From Druceiella hillmani (Eukaryota; Arthropoda; Insecta; Lepidoptera; Hepialidae): a stretch of 64,000 bases of DNA. The DNA lies in NCBI GenBank assembly GCA_039881145.1, contig JAYKKI010000038.1, positions 6,188,501 to 6,252,500 of the forward strand. The letters run 5' to 3'. The notes beneath the pieces were generated by a model, which worked only from the letters and a program-made list of their open reading frames with translations, did not search any database and was not told the DNA's origin. The position numbers and the translations under genes were made by a program. Position 1 is the first letter of the stretch. Each line of letters starts with the position of its first letter. Positions 1-11,837 of the stretch are shown here, piece by piece.

Positions 1-404
1 ATTTTTCGATCTTATGAAATATGCATTAGATAAGTGTAATTTTCCAAAAAAATATTACGCTTTATCACGATACTGCTTATGTGCTTCTTAATTTCTTAGA
101 TTCTTAGATCAACTCTTTCGCGAAATATGCCAGTTCTATGTGCAACAGACACTTAAGACAAATAATTGAAAATAAAAATATCAAAAATGTAGGTTCGTCA
201 AAATATTAAAACTTTTATAGCTAGTTATAGCGATGTTCATATTATTATTAAAATAACTTTTACGAGAAAATTCTGAATGTTTTTGTCTATTGTACCTGTT
301 TTTATTTCGAAAACTTCCTTATTCGGTACCATTAAATAAAAACAATGAAGTATAAATTTACCAAAGGTATTGCTAACATCGAACACGGAAACGATTAATG
401 TAAC
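1..404. other. AT-rich non-coding flank
   Basis: No gene, RNA or repeat structure is visible here. Both strands carry frequent stops and short A/T runs. The reading frame that crosses into this stretch from the GC-rich block to its right shows no domain. Confidence 0.6.
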
Positions 405-600
405 ACGTAACAGCAAACGTTGCTCGGCGAGGTATGCGCCCCGCCGTTTATGTGCCGCGCGGCGCGGGTCGCGCGCACTCCTCGCGAATGCAGATGCGCA
501 CAGGCGACACTGCGGCAAGGCCGTTCGCGAGCGCCGAACGCAGTTCGCCGGCTGCAAGCCAGACTTGGCGCTTGCGAACCGAACAATACTATCTCAATTA
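405..600. promoter_or_regulatory. CpG-rich island, candidate regulatory element
   Basis: About 190 bp of dense CG dinucleotides (for example GCCGCGCGGCGCGGGTCGCG) are embedded in AT-rich DNA. Short frames stay open on both strands, which is the usual effect of high GC rather than of coding: none starts or ends at a splice signal and no domain is visible. A GTTCG...CGAAC inverted pair lies near 521-540. A CpG-rich promoter or conserved non-coding element is the likeliest reading; an unannotated 5' exon cannot be excluded. Confidence 0.35.
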
Positions 601-799
601 GTGTCCGCTGTAACCAACTGTAATTTCATTCAAACCATTGAAATATTTTTTGTTCTTTTAAATCAAAATTGCGTTTTCACTGTTAGACTTTAACTCTTAT
701 TTACATTTGGAAAGAGTGTAAAATCGGAGATGCTTCAAATATCGGCTGAAACGTATCATAGAACGAGCGGTACGACTTTACTTTCTGGGTTCCTACCTT

Positions 800-1170
800 A
801 TATATTAGGGTTTCATATCTCAAAAAGAACCCTTAACAGACCGCACACGTGCGACTGTTACATCCGTTTTTTGAGAATTGTTAGATGTAAAAACTTAAAC
901 TTTGGCATTGTAGTAAAACATATTAACCCGCCCATATCTAGATATGTGCAGCAAATTAAGTACTCGAAAACAAATTCAAGTTCACGAACAATTTTTTTTC
1001 ATAATTTTAGTAGAATATCTTCAGACATATTAAAAAAATGCAAAAACAATTTTCTCTTATTTCCTAAGCCACTTACTTTAAATTATAAAAAATAGAGGAT
1101 TTAGAAGTCCACGCAAATCTTCTCATTTTTAAGATATGCGAAATGTTTTAACGCATGTGAAAGATATATA
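800..1170 (+). repeat. Degenerate dispersed repeat (AGGGTTCCGTA family), copy 1
   Basis: The stretch starts with TATTAGGGTTTCATATCTC and continues through a GTTACATCCGTTTTTTGAGA block, then CTTTGGCATTGTAGTAAAACA and AAATTAAGTACTCG. The same ordered blocks recur at 3083-3360, which identifies an interspersed repeat. The layout resembles a very common lepidopteran repeat (AGGGTTCCGTA, then a CTGTCTGTC-rich block, then GAAATTTGGCA), recognised from general knowledge. Its far end has GTTTTAACGCATGTGAAAGA, which also recurs near 15995, 34458 and 59290. The open frame across it (730-1095) is not a gene. Confidence 0.55.
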
Positions 1171-1739
1171 AAAATGAATAATTATAAATAGTTTAATGGA
1201 AATACCACTTGCCAATAAATGTTTAGAAGTGTATAAATGCGTGCGGTAGCTAGACAGGTTTTTGTTTGTTATAAAAACACACAAAACTCGAACCGTACAC
1301 GGTAGTGTTAAAATTAATTAAATCTTAATTAACAATTATAAAAGATGCAAGTAATCTTTTTGTACTAAATTAATGTAATGTTAAAAATAAATATTTATTT
1401 TTGAAAGAATACCTATATTCTCGTGAAGTGTTTATTGGATTCTTTCGATGTCAAATTGAATAGTAGTCTATTGATGGTGCTAATGACTATGGAAAGACGA
1501 TTGTGATTCATTTCCGGATGTTAAACTTACATTTCAAATGATGTAATAGAATAATAATTTGTACGGCTGGGATGATGTTAGAACGCTTTCAGGTTGAATA
1601 AAAAACGAAGCTCGGTTGCGAAGATATCAAATCCAGGTTTTATCGTTGAAGGTCTCAAACGAAAACATCAATCAGTTCATTCATTAACATGTTATTTGAT
1701 TCGACATAAGTTTTATCCTTTTCGAGGGACTATCCGGAG
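1171..1739. other. AT-rich non-coding stretch
   Basis: No supported feature. Two TATAAA-like strings (about 1233 and 1270) occur, but the base composition makes such matches expected by chance. Confidence 0.6.
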
Positions 1740-1830
1740 CTATTTGTCAGCGGTCTGTAGGCACAGGATGCTTAGCGGGGCCGCCGGCAGGAGGCGGCCC
1801 GACCTTTTTCCGGCGGTGAATAGTGACGCC
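1740..1830. promoter_or_regulatory. Short GC-rich island with strong hairpin
   Basis: A 90-bp GC-rich block holds a perfect 8-bp inverted repeat: GGGCCGCC (1778-1785) and GGCGGCCC (1793-1800), separated by 7 nt and followed shortly by CTTTTTC. In a bacterium this would look like a terminator, but nothing else here is bacterial. In an insect genome it is better read as a structured or palindromic protein-binding element. No gene lies close enough to assign a function. Confidence 0.3.
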
Positions 1831-3059
1831 ATCTATATTCCTTTAATGACAACTGAATTAGACGCGTTACCTATGTATTATTATAAAAGGAAGCGGTTTA
1901 CGTTTGTTTGTCGGTTAAATTTGTTTCGCCGAAAGTAAGGCACGTAAAACATTAATATTTAAGTCAATTATATCGTTGGAGGAATAAAGCAAAAGAATAA
2001 AAATGTAAATATTTTTATTGTGGGAAAGCTGCGAAGGTACATTATTGTATACCTAGGTATTGTTGCATTATATTGAATTAAGACGTGATACTATAGCGAC
2101 TGTACAATAAAAATTTAAATTGTACAACTAGACTCAGGCGTTAGACATTATATTTCCTGTGAATATGGAAAATGTTATTTCTCACGTTTATGTTTCTTAG
2201 TACTTCAGAAATAACTTGGCGTATGTGAATAAACGAGCCTCACGCAGAGTTGTTGTTTACGCGTCTGCATATACACGTACATAAACACGCGACGTGACTC
2301 TAATAGTCAATACAGTGTCTCGAAAGCGGCAGAGTTCACCTCAAGACAGTGAGGTAAGAATATTAAGATCGAACACAAAATGTTCCATATTGCATCCATT
2401 CGTTAAAACTTCTGAAACGAACTGGGCGGAAAAGATCGATTTTTTTATTTATATAAATAATTCAATAATCTATACGACGGGAGCAGATCGGACACAATTT
2501 TTGATCGGACACAAGCTTTAATCCGTTGGTACTATTTATTGTCTAGTCAGGCAGACAATCGGTATGATATATGAACGCAAAACTCACCATTTACATATCG
2601 GAAAGTCGTATTATTTCTTGAATTTATCTAAACAGATATACACCGCAACAGAATTATTTTTATTCCTTTGACGTTTGACCTCACCGTTTCCAATTTACTG
2701 CGTTTATCATCTTTTATATTACCTATGGGATATTTTATTAGTGAATCACTTTATAGATCATAATATCATTCCCGTATATTTTAAGAAACTGGAGGACAAT
2801 AGTCGGAATAATTTTTTTAAATTAATATTAAGGTTCTTCTTAAGTTTTAGAAAACTAGCTAAATAATCTTACGCATTTTTTATATATTCCCTAAGTTTTA
2901 TTTATAAAGTTTGGTCATTCATCTGACCTTTAAAACTTTCGTTCTATTTTTTATCTCTTTAACACTAGAGGTGAACAGCTTGTACCAAACGTGCTGGATG
3001 GGAAATTAAGCTATGTCACACTAGTTACTTTAATAAATAGTGAACCCAAACCGTAAATC
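1831..3059. other. Non-coding stretch
   Basis: Short frames only, none with a recognisable domain and all in AT-rich DNA. No tandem repeat or hairpin stands out. Confidence 0.55.
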
Positions 3060-3380
3060 AAACAGTACTCACCTTACATATTAGGGTTTCGTATATTAAA
3101 AGGAAAACGGAATACTTATAAGACCGCTCACGTATCTGTCAGTTACAGTAGTTTTTCTTAGTAACTGTTTGATGTAATAATTTGAAATTTGGCATTGTAA
3201 TAAAGCAAATCAACCCACACATATCTTCATATGTGTAGCAAATTAAGTACACACAAAAAATTTCAATTTCACGTGCAAGGCGGGGTGTCGTTTGATAAAA
3301 CTAAAAACAAAGACCACGAAAATATTTTTTCATTTTATACACAAATCAAGCAACACAGTTTATGAAAGTTGTTCTTTTTA
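3060..3380 (+). repeat. Degenerate dispersed repeat (AGGGTTCCGTA family), copy 2
   Basis: TATTAGGGTTTCGTATATTAA is followed by AACGGAATACTTATAAGACC, GTCAGTTACAG, then AATTTGAAATTTGGCATTG and CACACATATCTTCATATGTG. The order and spacing match copy 1 at 800-1170 on the same strand, and the first block is closer than copy 1 to the lepidopteran consensus I recall. No coding capacity remains. Confidence 0.6.
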
Positions 3381-3529
3381 TAACTATTCAGTATAACTTG
3401 CAAAACAAGCACAGCTTTGTTAGATGTTTATTGGACCATTTAAAATTAGAATAATTGTATCCGTCACATTTGTTCTTCAGCTTTCGGAAACTAAAAAAAT
3501 CTAAAATTGCATAAATAAAGAAATAAAAG

Positions 3530-3935
3530 AAAACGTGTCCAAGCCGACGCCGGGTATTGTAGCTCAGGAAAGGATACTTACCAGACGAGTCTCTAAGGTG
3601 AAATCCATTTGCGCATGTTCCGAACGCACCTCCCTTTGATCTCGGCATTGTCAGCATTGCCTTTTGATAGAGACGCGCAAATTGTGCGTAGAGTGCGATT
3701 TAAAGAGGGCTTAATTAAGTTTGTACGGCGCCGCGCCTGCCGGATCTTTTATGGAGGTTCGATGGGTGAATGGCGATCGTGAAAGCGAGGTCTGACGTGC
3801 TCGCCCGATGGACTCGTGAGATATGTGCACAGCCTCAAAACCTTACGCGGAGACCGGATTTTGTCAGAGAATGAAATGTAAATGTGATTATGGAAGGTTC
3901 CGATTGAGGGACAATAAGTTGATAGAGACAATGGT
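3530..3935. promoter_or_regulatory. GC-rich island around a candidate exon
   Basis: About 400 bp of raised GC with many CG dinucleotides (GGCGCCGCGCCTGCCGG near 3727). It encloses the possible exon at 3582-3657 and continues on that exon's upstream side, which would fit a promoter plus first exon on the minus strand. It could equally be a non-coding conserved element like the other islands in the window. Confidence 0.3.
3582..3657 (-). CDS. Candidate short first coding exon, unknown product
   Basis: Reading the minus strand from an ATG at 3657 (a second in-frame ATG at 3648 has A at -3), the peptide begins MLTMPRSKGGAFGTCANGF and continues HLRDSSG. It runs straight into GTAAGTATCC, a near-perfect insect splice donor (intron first base 3581, phase 1). 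The frame is also open upstream for 10 codons to a TAA. It lies in a GC-rich island, as a lepidopteran first exon might. I do not recognise the peptide, no acceptor-linked second exon could be identified, and a 76-nt coincidence is possible. The open frame past the donor (to 3388) turns AT-rich, as an intron would. Confidence 0.22.
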
Positions 3936-4868
3936 TTGCATCGTCAATGACATATAATATTGACTCTTGTATATCCTAATATATATGCGGTATAGTATAT
4001 TGTATACACTTGTTTATTTATATATATGTAATCATGAGTATTATATATACGCGGCGACATTAGTGTTTAAATTTCTAAAGAAGTTATTAACGTTTAATAG
4101 TAAATCAATTATGAGCTTCAGGAATGACAGTCATCTTTTTATAATATTTAGTATTTTAGACTATATAAACTGTACTATTGTTTAAGGATTTAGTAAACAA
4201 AATTTAATAAAGTATTTTAGCATGCAATATTTAATATTTAATATTAATTTTAAGTAATATTTGTGCACTAGAAACATAAAAGTAACAGTTTGAAAGTATT
4301 TTTAATACTGTTTATAGGAATGTTTTGCAACACTATCCCATATACAGGTGATACCGAATTAACCTGGTACAGTTATATTAAAGTTGCATAAATAATATGA
4401 ACTACGTGGCGACTCGTCATAGGTAACTGTTATAGTTTAGTTATGTAATGAGTTACAGTGTTTCAAAGTGCTATTGTGAATATTACTGTAGAAACTTACC
4501 CAGATACGCAGGTATGGCGTGAGTGAGACTTATCAGTTTGTGGTTGTCATTTTATCTCAATAGACGAATAGGCTATAAAACTACAACCAACATCCGACAG
4601 GATTTAAGTGTAATATTTAATAAATATTATTTTATATTTTCAAATATTACTTATATATTTAAAAATATTACTGAATACTTTACATATAATAAGATTAATA
4701 TTATAGCACATAAATTTATATAACACAGAAAAATACCTGCAACATATTAATTTCCATAATTCAGCGTGACCTACTTTGATTAATACATTTTTGAGTTCCT
4801 AATTTAATTAAATGAATATTTTGTCATAAGGTTGAAATTATTGTACCAAAAATATATAATAAGAACGC

Positions 4869-4872
<4 letters not shown>
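3936..4872. other. AT-rich non-coding stretch
   Basis: Very AT-rich, with runs of ATATTT/AAATAT around 4600-4700. No gene or clear repeat is visible. Confidence 0.6.

Positions 4873-4907
<35 letters not shown>
4873..4907. repeat. (AT)n microsatellite
   Basis: Thirty-five bases of uninterrupted alternating A and T. This is the shortest of six such tracts in the window. Confidence 0.95.
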
Positions 4908-4910
<3 letters not shown>

Positions 4911-4974
4911 ATATGAAGTATACATTTTCACTTATATGGAAACGACCTCACAGGGTTATAACTATTCACTATCT

Positions 4975-5240
4975 AAAGGCAGATCTGACACCCGCTCACT
5001 CGGTCCTCTAGGGCGGACGCGGCAACGTTGCTGTGTGTAAATATTGTTATCAGGACAGGAGTGCATCCCTTTGTCGTTCTAGAGGGCGGAGGGCTGAGGT
5101 CTAATGTCGGAAGGGAAAGTGGTGTGTTAAAGGTGTATCCGATATCGTGAGTAGGAAAAATGGACGGTAATGAGTGTACCGAAGGGTCGAGGAAACTAAT
5201 ATGCGGAGGGAAGTGACGTCATATAAGTTTCTTTTAGTCA
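4975..5240 (+). promoter_or_regulatory. GC-rich island with consensus CRE beside a TATA-like motif
   Basis: The block contains two similar motifs (CCTCTAGGGCGGA near 5008 and TCTAGAGGGCGGAGG near 5080), a GCAACGTTGC palindrome, and a perfect cAMP-response element TGACGTCA at 5214-5221. The CRE is followed at once by TATAAG. A CRE next to a TATA-like sequence is a plausible core-promoter arrangement for plus-strand transcription. No open frame or splice donor follows within view, so promoter activity is inference only. Confidence 0.3.
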
Positions 5241-6211
5241 CTTTTTGGGATGGCACACGTAAGAACTAGATATAACATACACATTGAAGCTGTTATTTAT
5301 ATTATACCTTAGCCGAAAACCATTATAAGGATCTGTAGATTTTATTATATTTTAAGGATTACCAGACACGGTGGATATCATTTATATATATAGCTATCGG
5401 TAATCTTACACTTTTAATGAGAAATAACATACTTACATTTGGATGAATCATATCAAAAATTGTTTATGAAGCAAAGTAGTAAGCTTGATAATTTCGTGAG
5501 AAGAGTTATATAAATTACACATAATGAGGTCAAAATGAATTTTTTTTATTAATAACAATTGCATTTCAGGCAATAGCAGTGGTTTAGAACAATCAATCAA
5601 CAACAATAAATCACGCCCATACATAGAAGATGCAAGTAATATTAATATCGAATTTCGTAATTTTCACCTGCGACACTGAAACACACTGTAGTTCAAAGGT
5701 TAATTTACCTTTAAGTTCGAGTGTACTATTCGTTAGAACAGTGAAATAATTCTGCCTATTTCTAAACTGACCTGGTCGAAAATACCTAACTTCTTACGCT
5801 CTGACCTCAATTGTAAATGTTTCACTTCAAAATATATCATACTTCTATCGTTTTTGTTCCTACTATGTCAACGTCATTATTTATAATAAAAATTTCTTTC
5901 TGAAAGAACACAATAGTCACCATGAAAACATGCGAGAAAAAGTAAACTTTTTCTGAGTTATATACACTTTTTTAAAATTTGTGAAAACAGTACTTTGAGT
6001 CAATCTTTTGGGTACCATGACTACAAATTAAGTCTGATCGTTAATTTTTTTATAGTTAAGTATAGCTGAATAATAACTCTTTTGTATTAATTGAAACATC
6101 TCTCAAAAAAAATCAGAAACCCACTTTTTAGGATTTCGTAATTTTCGTGGCCCAACTTTGACTATTTGTGCTGAAAAAAATATCTTCCCGTTCTGTGACT
6201 GACGGGACTTC

Positions 6212-6216
<5 letters not shown>
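5241..6216. other. Non-coding stretch, possible old repeat remnants
   Basis: No gene. The last 150 bp (TTTTTAGGATTTCGTAATTT, then CCCGTTCTGTGACTGACGG) weakly resemble the dispersed AGGGTTCCGTA family and lead into the (TA)n tract at 6217. The match is too poor to call. Confidence 0.45.

Positions 6217-6293
<77 letters not shown>
6217..6293. repeat. (TA)n microsatellite, about 38 units
   Basis: Seventy-seven bases of uninterrupted TA, the longest pure tract in the window. The Tyr-Ile repeat proteins predicted on both strands across it are artefacts. Confidence 0.97.
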
Positions 6294-6295
<2 letters not shown>

Positions 6296-6399
6296 AAAAG
6301 GCCAAAACATAGACAACTTCTTATTTATACAATAATCGCCATTAGTTATTTGCGTGGAGAAAGCGCAAATGAACAGTATAAGCTTCAGAGCGAACGTGC

Positions 6400-6780
6400 A
6401 TGCATATACAGCAATCAACTAGGGATGTAGGTGCGTATAGGTAAGCAAGTAAGATAACCGGCATACTCGAGTCGAGTAAGCGGTAGCGCAGGCACGGCGA
6501 AGAGCAGCTAAGCGAGTAGGTAGGTGCGGTATCGGCATTGAGTACGGCCGGGGTAGCCAATTAAGATCTTCATTAGGCATGTTCGAAGAAGGAGGGCCTG
6601 TGTGGGTGTGAGATGTCCGTCTGATTGCCGACTCGACTCGGGTATCGCACGGGCGCTCGCATGAAAGGAGAGCTGAGAGGATGTATTGACCATTTATACT
6701 TTACAACATTCAGGTTGTGGTCAGCAATTCGTCGTCCGAAGGTCAAGCGCAATGCGAGGGAACTTACGTAACTAAATAGC
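6400..6780. promoter_or_regulatory. GC-rich island, candidate regulatory element
   Basis: CG-containing words are frequent (CTCGAGTCGAG, GGTAGCGCAGGCACGG, TGAGTACGGCCGGGG). The 12-mer TGAGTACGGCCG also occurs in the island at 27190-27400. Short frames on both strands have no domains. Confidence 0.3.
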
Positions 6781-8739
6781 CCGAGCGTCTAAATGTTTTA
6801 ATTGACTAATATTTTTTTACCATCGAAGAGGTGACCATCAATTTTGTAGGTACATACTTGAATAAAATACTCCTAAAGTAGTAAATAATAAATGACACAT
6901 AATTTATCTAGTAACTGTCTATATTATTAAAACAATGACTGTAATGAGTAATTATTAAAACAATGACTGCAGTTTTTATTTAATACGTTGAAAATATTAA
7001 TACTAATAGGCGTGTTTGTACTTACAATGCTTGTATACATTATATTACTATAACGGTTCTACGGGTATTTAAAGACTAAGAGTCCTCTCCAGAAGAAAGA
7101 AAAAGCTCTTCATTTTATTAATCTCTAATGTTTTATTTTTACATAAGCCTTTTATGTTAAGTATTTGCTAGCCAGTATTCTAAGGAAGTTATCGATTTCT
7201 CATTGGCGACCATGACGTTAATTTTTATTGATATGCTTTTTGAAATACCAACGAAAAAGTACCGAAAATGTTTTACAACACGACAAAAGCTTGCTGAAAT
7301 TATAGGTACGAGTTAGGGTTTGATATTCGTTTATATAACAATTTTATCTTTGTGTATATTACTTTTTTTACCATTGCAAATTAAAACATTGTTTTCACAC
7401 ATTAGATCGAGCATAAATCTGTTAGACCGTAGGAAACTCCCGTTTCTGTGCAGGTACTTTTGATCAATAAACATTTAATTCTAAGAGTTCTAGTCTATAA
7501 ATTATACGGGATATGGGATATAATCTTTTATAATCAAGGATGGTTACATCGTACTTAATACTGCGGCATAATATTCAACGAAAGAGTCAATAGTATATCG
7601 GAATACAAGTTAACTATAATAATATAATATGGAATATATGTTAATTATAATAATTTTAATTGAAAGATTTAATCAAATGATGAATTTCCAATATAATTAA
7701 ATAAATTTTAATTTTCGTATTAATCCGGTTATCTCTTCTTCTGAATCATTTATTTGGAAAATTTTATACGTGCAGCAATGTAGGCATTGCGAGGATTGAC
7801 AGATGTGTCATTATAAGTATACGCTTTTAAATTTTTTTTTTTAATAGTTTCAATTTCATCCTCAGAAGGCAGGTTTGGGAATATAACGAAGAAATAATAC
7901 AGGCTGAAGACGAAAAATATCCGGAAATACGCGTCGATTAACGACTTACTTGGGCTAAACACATCTGAATCGAACGCAAATAGCTGTAAACTAAGAAGCT
8001 GTTTTACTGTAAACTAAGAAGCTTGTACGAGTTAACAGAGAGCGAATTTGAAGCTTCTTCGACAAGTAATTGGCATCCTTATCTGGAGTCTGCTAGCTCT
8101 AGTAATATTGAGTTGTTATAATATCAGAGTAAAATATACGAATCGTATTCAGTATTCAATATTTTTTTATAAACCACAAATATGTATATACAGTTCTCAA
8201 CATCAGCAATGTCAAAAAGGAGATTACTAAATACATCGAGAACTATAAAATGAGTTTGAAGTGAGTTTATGAGTTTTAAACGATAAAATATTTCTAACCT
8301 AATGACCAGATTTAACAACAATGGACAATAGATGAGAAAAACATTACAGGGCGTTGACCTTAAAATAATGGCATTTACCAAGACGATTAAAACACTTAAA
8401 GGCTGGCTTATTTTTATGCACATAGATTTCCACACTGGGGGATAAATCAATAAATATATTTATGTAAATATAATCACGTGTAACCATTTATTTAAGTAGG
8501 ATGAAGTAACTAAAATTACCACGTGAAACATAAACGCATTTGATGATAGTGCCTTCTTATTCTTCAGCCCCTCCCCTATTTAAAGTATTACTTCTTTCTA
8601 ACTTCTACTACATTAACTTTAATGACGATTTAATAAAACTTGTCAGTCCCGTTTGATTTCGTGAATTATGAAGGCCGAATTTAATTTGAATGTGAATCGA
8701 AGCAAATTAGAAAAATTAAAGAGGTTTAGCTATTTACCG
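6781..8739. other. Non-coding stretch with a small direct repeat
   Basis: No gene recognised in nearly 2 kb. A perfect 17-bp direct repeat, CTGTAAACTAAGAAGCT, occurs at 7984-8000 and 8007-8023. The rest is unique AT-rich DNA. Confidence 0.55.
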
Positions 8740-9015
8740 CACTACTGCTACTGCCACTTTCGTTCTTGAACCTTTCCCTAATCGACACAGTCACTCTTCT
8801 CACCTAGTGGGAGTCTCCTGCAACAGTATCGGAATAAGTCGTCGGGGATGCTAAAAAGAACAACACGAATGAATTCGCTGGAAGCAACGAGAAACTGGCG
8901 AGTGCACTTAATTAGCTATATCGCGGGAGTATCGTGCGCGGATTCAACTCGCGAATCAAGTTCTGTCCGAGCCTCGAATCTCTAGAATAGGTGGGAGCAT
9001 CAGCTTAGGGAACAT
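8740..9015. promoter_or_regulatory. Moderately GC-rich island
   Basis: GC is raised relative to both flanks, with words such as ATCGCGGGAGTATCGTGCGCG near 8921 and TAATTAG near 8911. There is no open frame of note. It is a candidate conserved non-coding element, placed here by composition only. Confidence 0.25.
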
Positions 9016-10642
9016 TGATCTATGGAAGAAATATCTTTGAGATAATCATAAACATCGTAGTTTTAATATCTTCGCGTGGGTGGATGGAAATTTGTGAGTT
9101 AGGCGTGGAACTGTTATAAGTCGGACCATGAAAGATTTTTTTTGTAAACTTTATTATACTTGTAATATACCAATATTTTAACTTAGCAATGCTCATACGT
9201 TTAATATGATTCAGCACCGACATTAAAATGTTAACAATGAATCGGCACATTAGTCGGACATTATTTGCATGGCAGTGCTGTTTTATCTGGAATAAGTTAT
9301 GCCCTCTTTTGATAGTTTTTAACAACCTTTGTATATTTTTAGATACATTTTTTGTTGATTTTTGTCTTTGAGTAACTTTACGGTTTTACCATGAAAACCA
9401 TATTTACGGTTTAGGTCAGGTATAAATCTATTACTTTACGGGAAATGCTCGTTCTTTGTACACCTGCTTCTGACCGATAAAAATTTAATTCAAGGAACTG
9501 GTGTAGTTCTATTCTGTCAGTTATGGGGTCTACACCTTTGTCATCAAGTATATTCATATCGTATGTAACCTTGAAGAATATATGAAAAAAAATAAGTGCA
9601 GTTTGTGTATGTATAAAGTAGCGTATCGCAGTTGTAGATGCAAGTAACACGAACATTTTTTAATTAAAATTCTAATTAGCTTTCACCTAGAATATTTTTT
9701 TATTATTTTTCTTTAATTGAATTATTGAGTTTAGAAGTGTTCAAAATGATTTTACTCTTTATTTCATAACGAAATAAAAAAAATTAGTCAAATTTTTAAA
9801 GTTGACAGATGAAACGTTGGCAGATAAAAGTCTTGAGAATGTGCTAGTATGATGGCATCCGATAATTCTGGATACATCGCATTATTCGAATGTAAGTTTA
9901 TAATGAATTTAAATGTGTTCAATTTGAATCAATTTAATTTTAATATCAATCAATTAGTAATGAAAGTGATCCATCTCAATATTCCATGAGACTAAAACTC
10001 AATATTTAGGAAAAAATATTACTACAAACCTGCAAGCTATAGTCGCGCTAGCCCATATATGCATATTTATGTAAGCTCCGAGCTATTAATTCCCACCGTT
10101 GCCAAATAATAATTGTAAAACAAAATAACTGTAAAATTTCTTTGCAATTTACAACTTCCGACATTTTCTGTAATAATATATTAATTGTTTTACCGTAAGG
10201 TTATACTGAGAAGTGAAATACGTTAGATGGGTTATTAAGTTCGTTACCAGCTTCTAAAACCGATTTCGTTCGGGCACGTTTCGTATTTACAAGCATTAAA
10301 TTTTGCTAACGTAAACATTTTCTGGTTCACTTTAGCGTCTTCTGAATTCGCCTGTAAATTTGTTTATGATAATACATTCTAATTTTTTTTTCAAATTGTA
10401 CATAACTGTCTATTTCTAATATAATGACAGAAATTTTATATTTTTCTCAAAGCACAAAACTTATCAAAATACTTATATTGGTTTTCATCATCGTTGGTTG
10501 TTTTTAATGTAATGAAATGAACTAGTTCTGAGGACGTATTTAAAGAAAATAATCTCAATAGGATTTGTGATTTTTTAAAAAATGATAATATCGCGGTTCA
10601 GGTTTACGAGTATATTGCGAATTAAGCAAGTTTGAAATAATG

Positions 10643-10651
<9 letters not shown>
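9016..10651. other. AT-rich non-coding stretch
   Basis: Only short frames rich in Ile, Lys, Asn and Phe, as expected from composition. No repeat or gene could be supported. Confidence 0.55.

Positions 10652-10711
<60 letters not shown>
10652..10711. repeat. (TA)n microsatellite, about 30 units
   Basis: Sixty bases of uninterrupted TA, followed by a T/G-rich stretch with TTTG repeats (about 10715-10735). Confidence 0.96.
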
Positions 10712-10716
<5 letters not shown>

Positions 10717-10801
10717 TTGTTTGTTTGTTTTTGTTTTTTTTGTTAAGTTGGTATATTAAGCTGGGTTCTGTGGGTTTTTGGTTAAAAATAAGATTATTAT
10801 A

Positions 10802-10823
10802 ATCCAAGAAAATTTTCTTGGAT
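10802..10823. other. Perfect 22-bp palindrome
   Basis: ATCCAAGAAAA is followed directly by its exact reverse complement TTTTCTTGGAT with no spacer. It lies just left of a small GC-rich block (10855-10965, with CTGCCCCCGGGCGCTGCGCG). It could be a dimeric protein-binding site or a cruciform-prone sequence. Confidence 0.8.
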
Positions 10824-11149
10824 CTCATTCCGTTCTCGAGATATACTATTTGAATGCTAACGCACGGAATAGTACGCTGCCCCCGGGCGCTGCGCGGCAA
10901 TATCAACGCGATACAACCCGACGTGCCGAACCCCTTATTGAGATTTGAATTTTCAGCGATATGCATATTATTTCATATAACGAATATCGATTATATTCTT
11001 AGATTTTGTTTTTGGGGATTAAAAAATAAATTAAATAATTTAATAATCAAAGCTCAAATTAAAAAATGTAGATGTATGTTCGTCTTATATTTTTGAAAAG
11101 AATTCAAAAAAAGTTCTAGCTGTAACGATTAACCGACACCTGTATATAC

Positions 11150-11500
11150 GTTTGTTGGTTGGTATAGTAAGATTTAATTATATCTTACGCCCAGTTTTCT
11201 TATTATAAAAGACACAGTGTACAAGTAAACAAACGGGATACTTTCTTAACGAAGTTCATTCAGACCGAGCGAGTCGTGCAGTGTCGAGCGGTGGACGAGC
11301 GGTCACTACCATTAATCGTTAGTTGTTTTATTAACCTTAGACATGGAAGCCAGATACTAATGAAAGTTATTGGCGAGTATTATACATCTAGCTTACAGAG
11401 CACAGCGACTACATGTTTCGTAGTTAGCGTACCTTACTAGTACGGTCAGTTGTGTGAATGCGATACAGCTCGGATGTGAATCAGACCAGAAAATTATTTT
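11150..11500 (+). promoter_or_regulatory. Candidate core promoter with TATA box (weak)
   Basis: A consensus TATAAAAG lies at 11204-11211. About 60 bp downstream is a GC-richer stretch with CATTCAGACCGAGCGAGTCG and GCAGTGTCGAGCGGTGG. The composition switch downstream of a good TATA box is promoter-like. No initiator sits at the expected 30-bp distance, and no coding exon or clear splice donor follows, so chance is a serious alternative. Confidence 0.2.
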
Positions 11501-11619
11501 ACGCCCGGTATAATTTTTAATTTAAGCTGAACATTTAAAATATTTACAACGCTAAATGATAAATGATTTCTGTTGCTGTCGATCGTGCTCCGCACGTTGG
11601 GTATTTACTTTGTACCACT

Positions 11620-11649
11620 GTGAATACTTTTTGATTATTCAAATCCATA
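11620..11649 (+). repeat. 30-bp direct repeat, copy 1
   Basis: An exact 30-base match to 12188-12217 (it begins GTGAATACTTTTTGATTATT) in the same orientation, 568 bp apart. Flanks are unrelated except at the second copy's left side. This points to a local copying event rather than a known mobile element. Confidence 0.85.
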
Positions 11650-11837
11650 ATTAAACGTGTAGATATTTGTTAAGAATGCGATATAGAAGAAAGTGTAATT
11701 TTAAAGATAAAGGTTGAGAGCTCTTTGCTTTTTTCATCCAAATTCAAATATATCAAGGTTCTGCAAATTCAAACCTGCAATGGTTCGAGAATGCTGAATA
11801 GTGAAAGTCTGACAAAAAAGTTTATATAGATGAAGTA

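Noticed and set aside
1778..1815. GC hairpin followed by CTTTTTC as an intrinsic terminator
   Set aside because: The window is eukaryotic by every other sign, so bacterial-type termination is not expected.
6128..6430. Frames encoding long Tyr-Ile repeats on both strands
   Set aside because: These are translations of the (TA)n tract. The same applies to frames at 10643-10966, 17495-17752 and 34425-34643.
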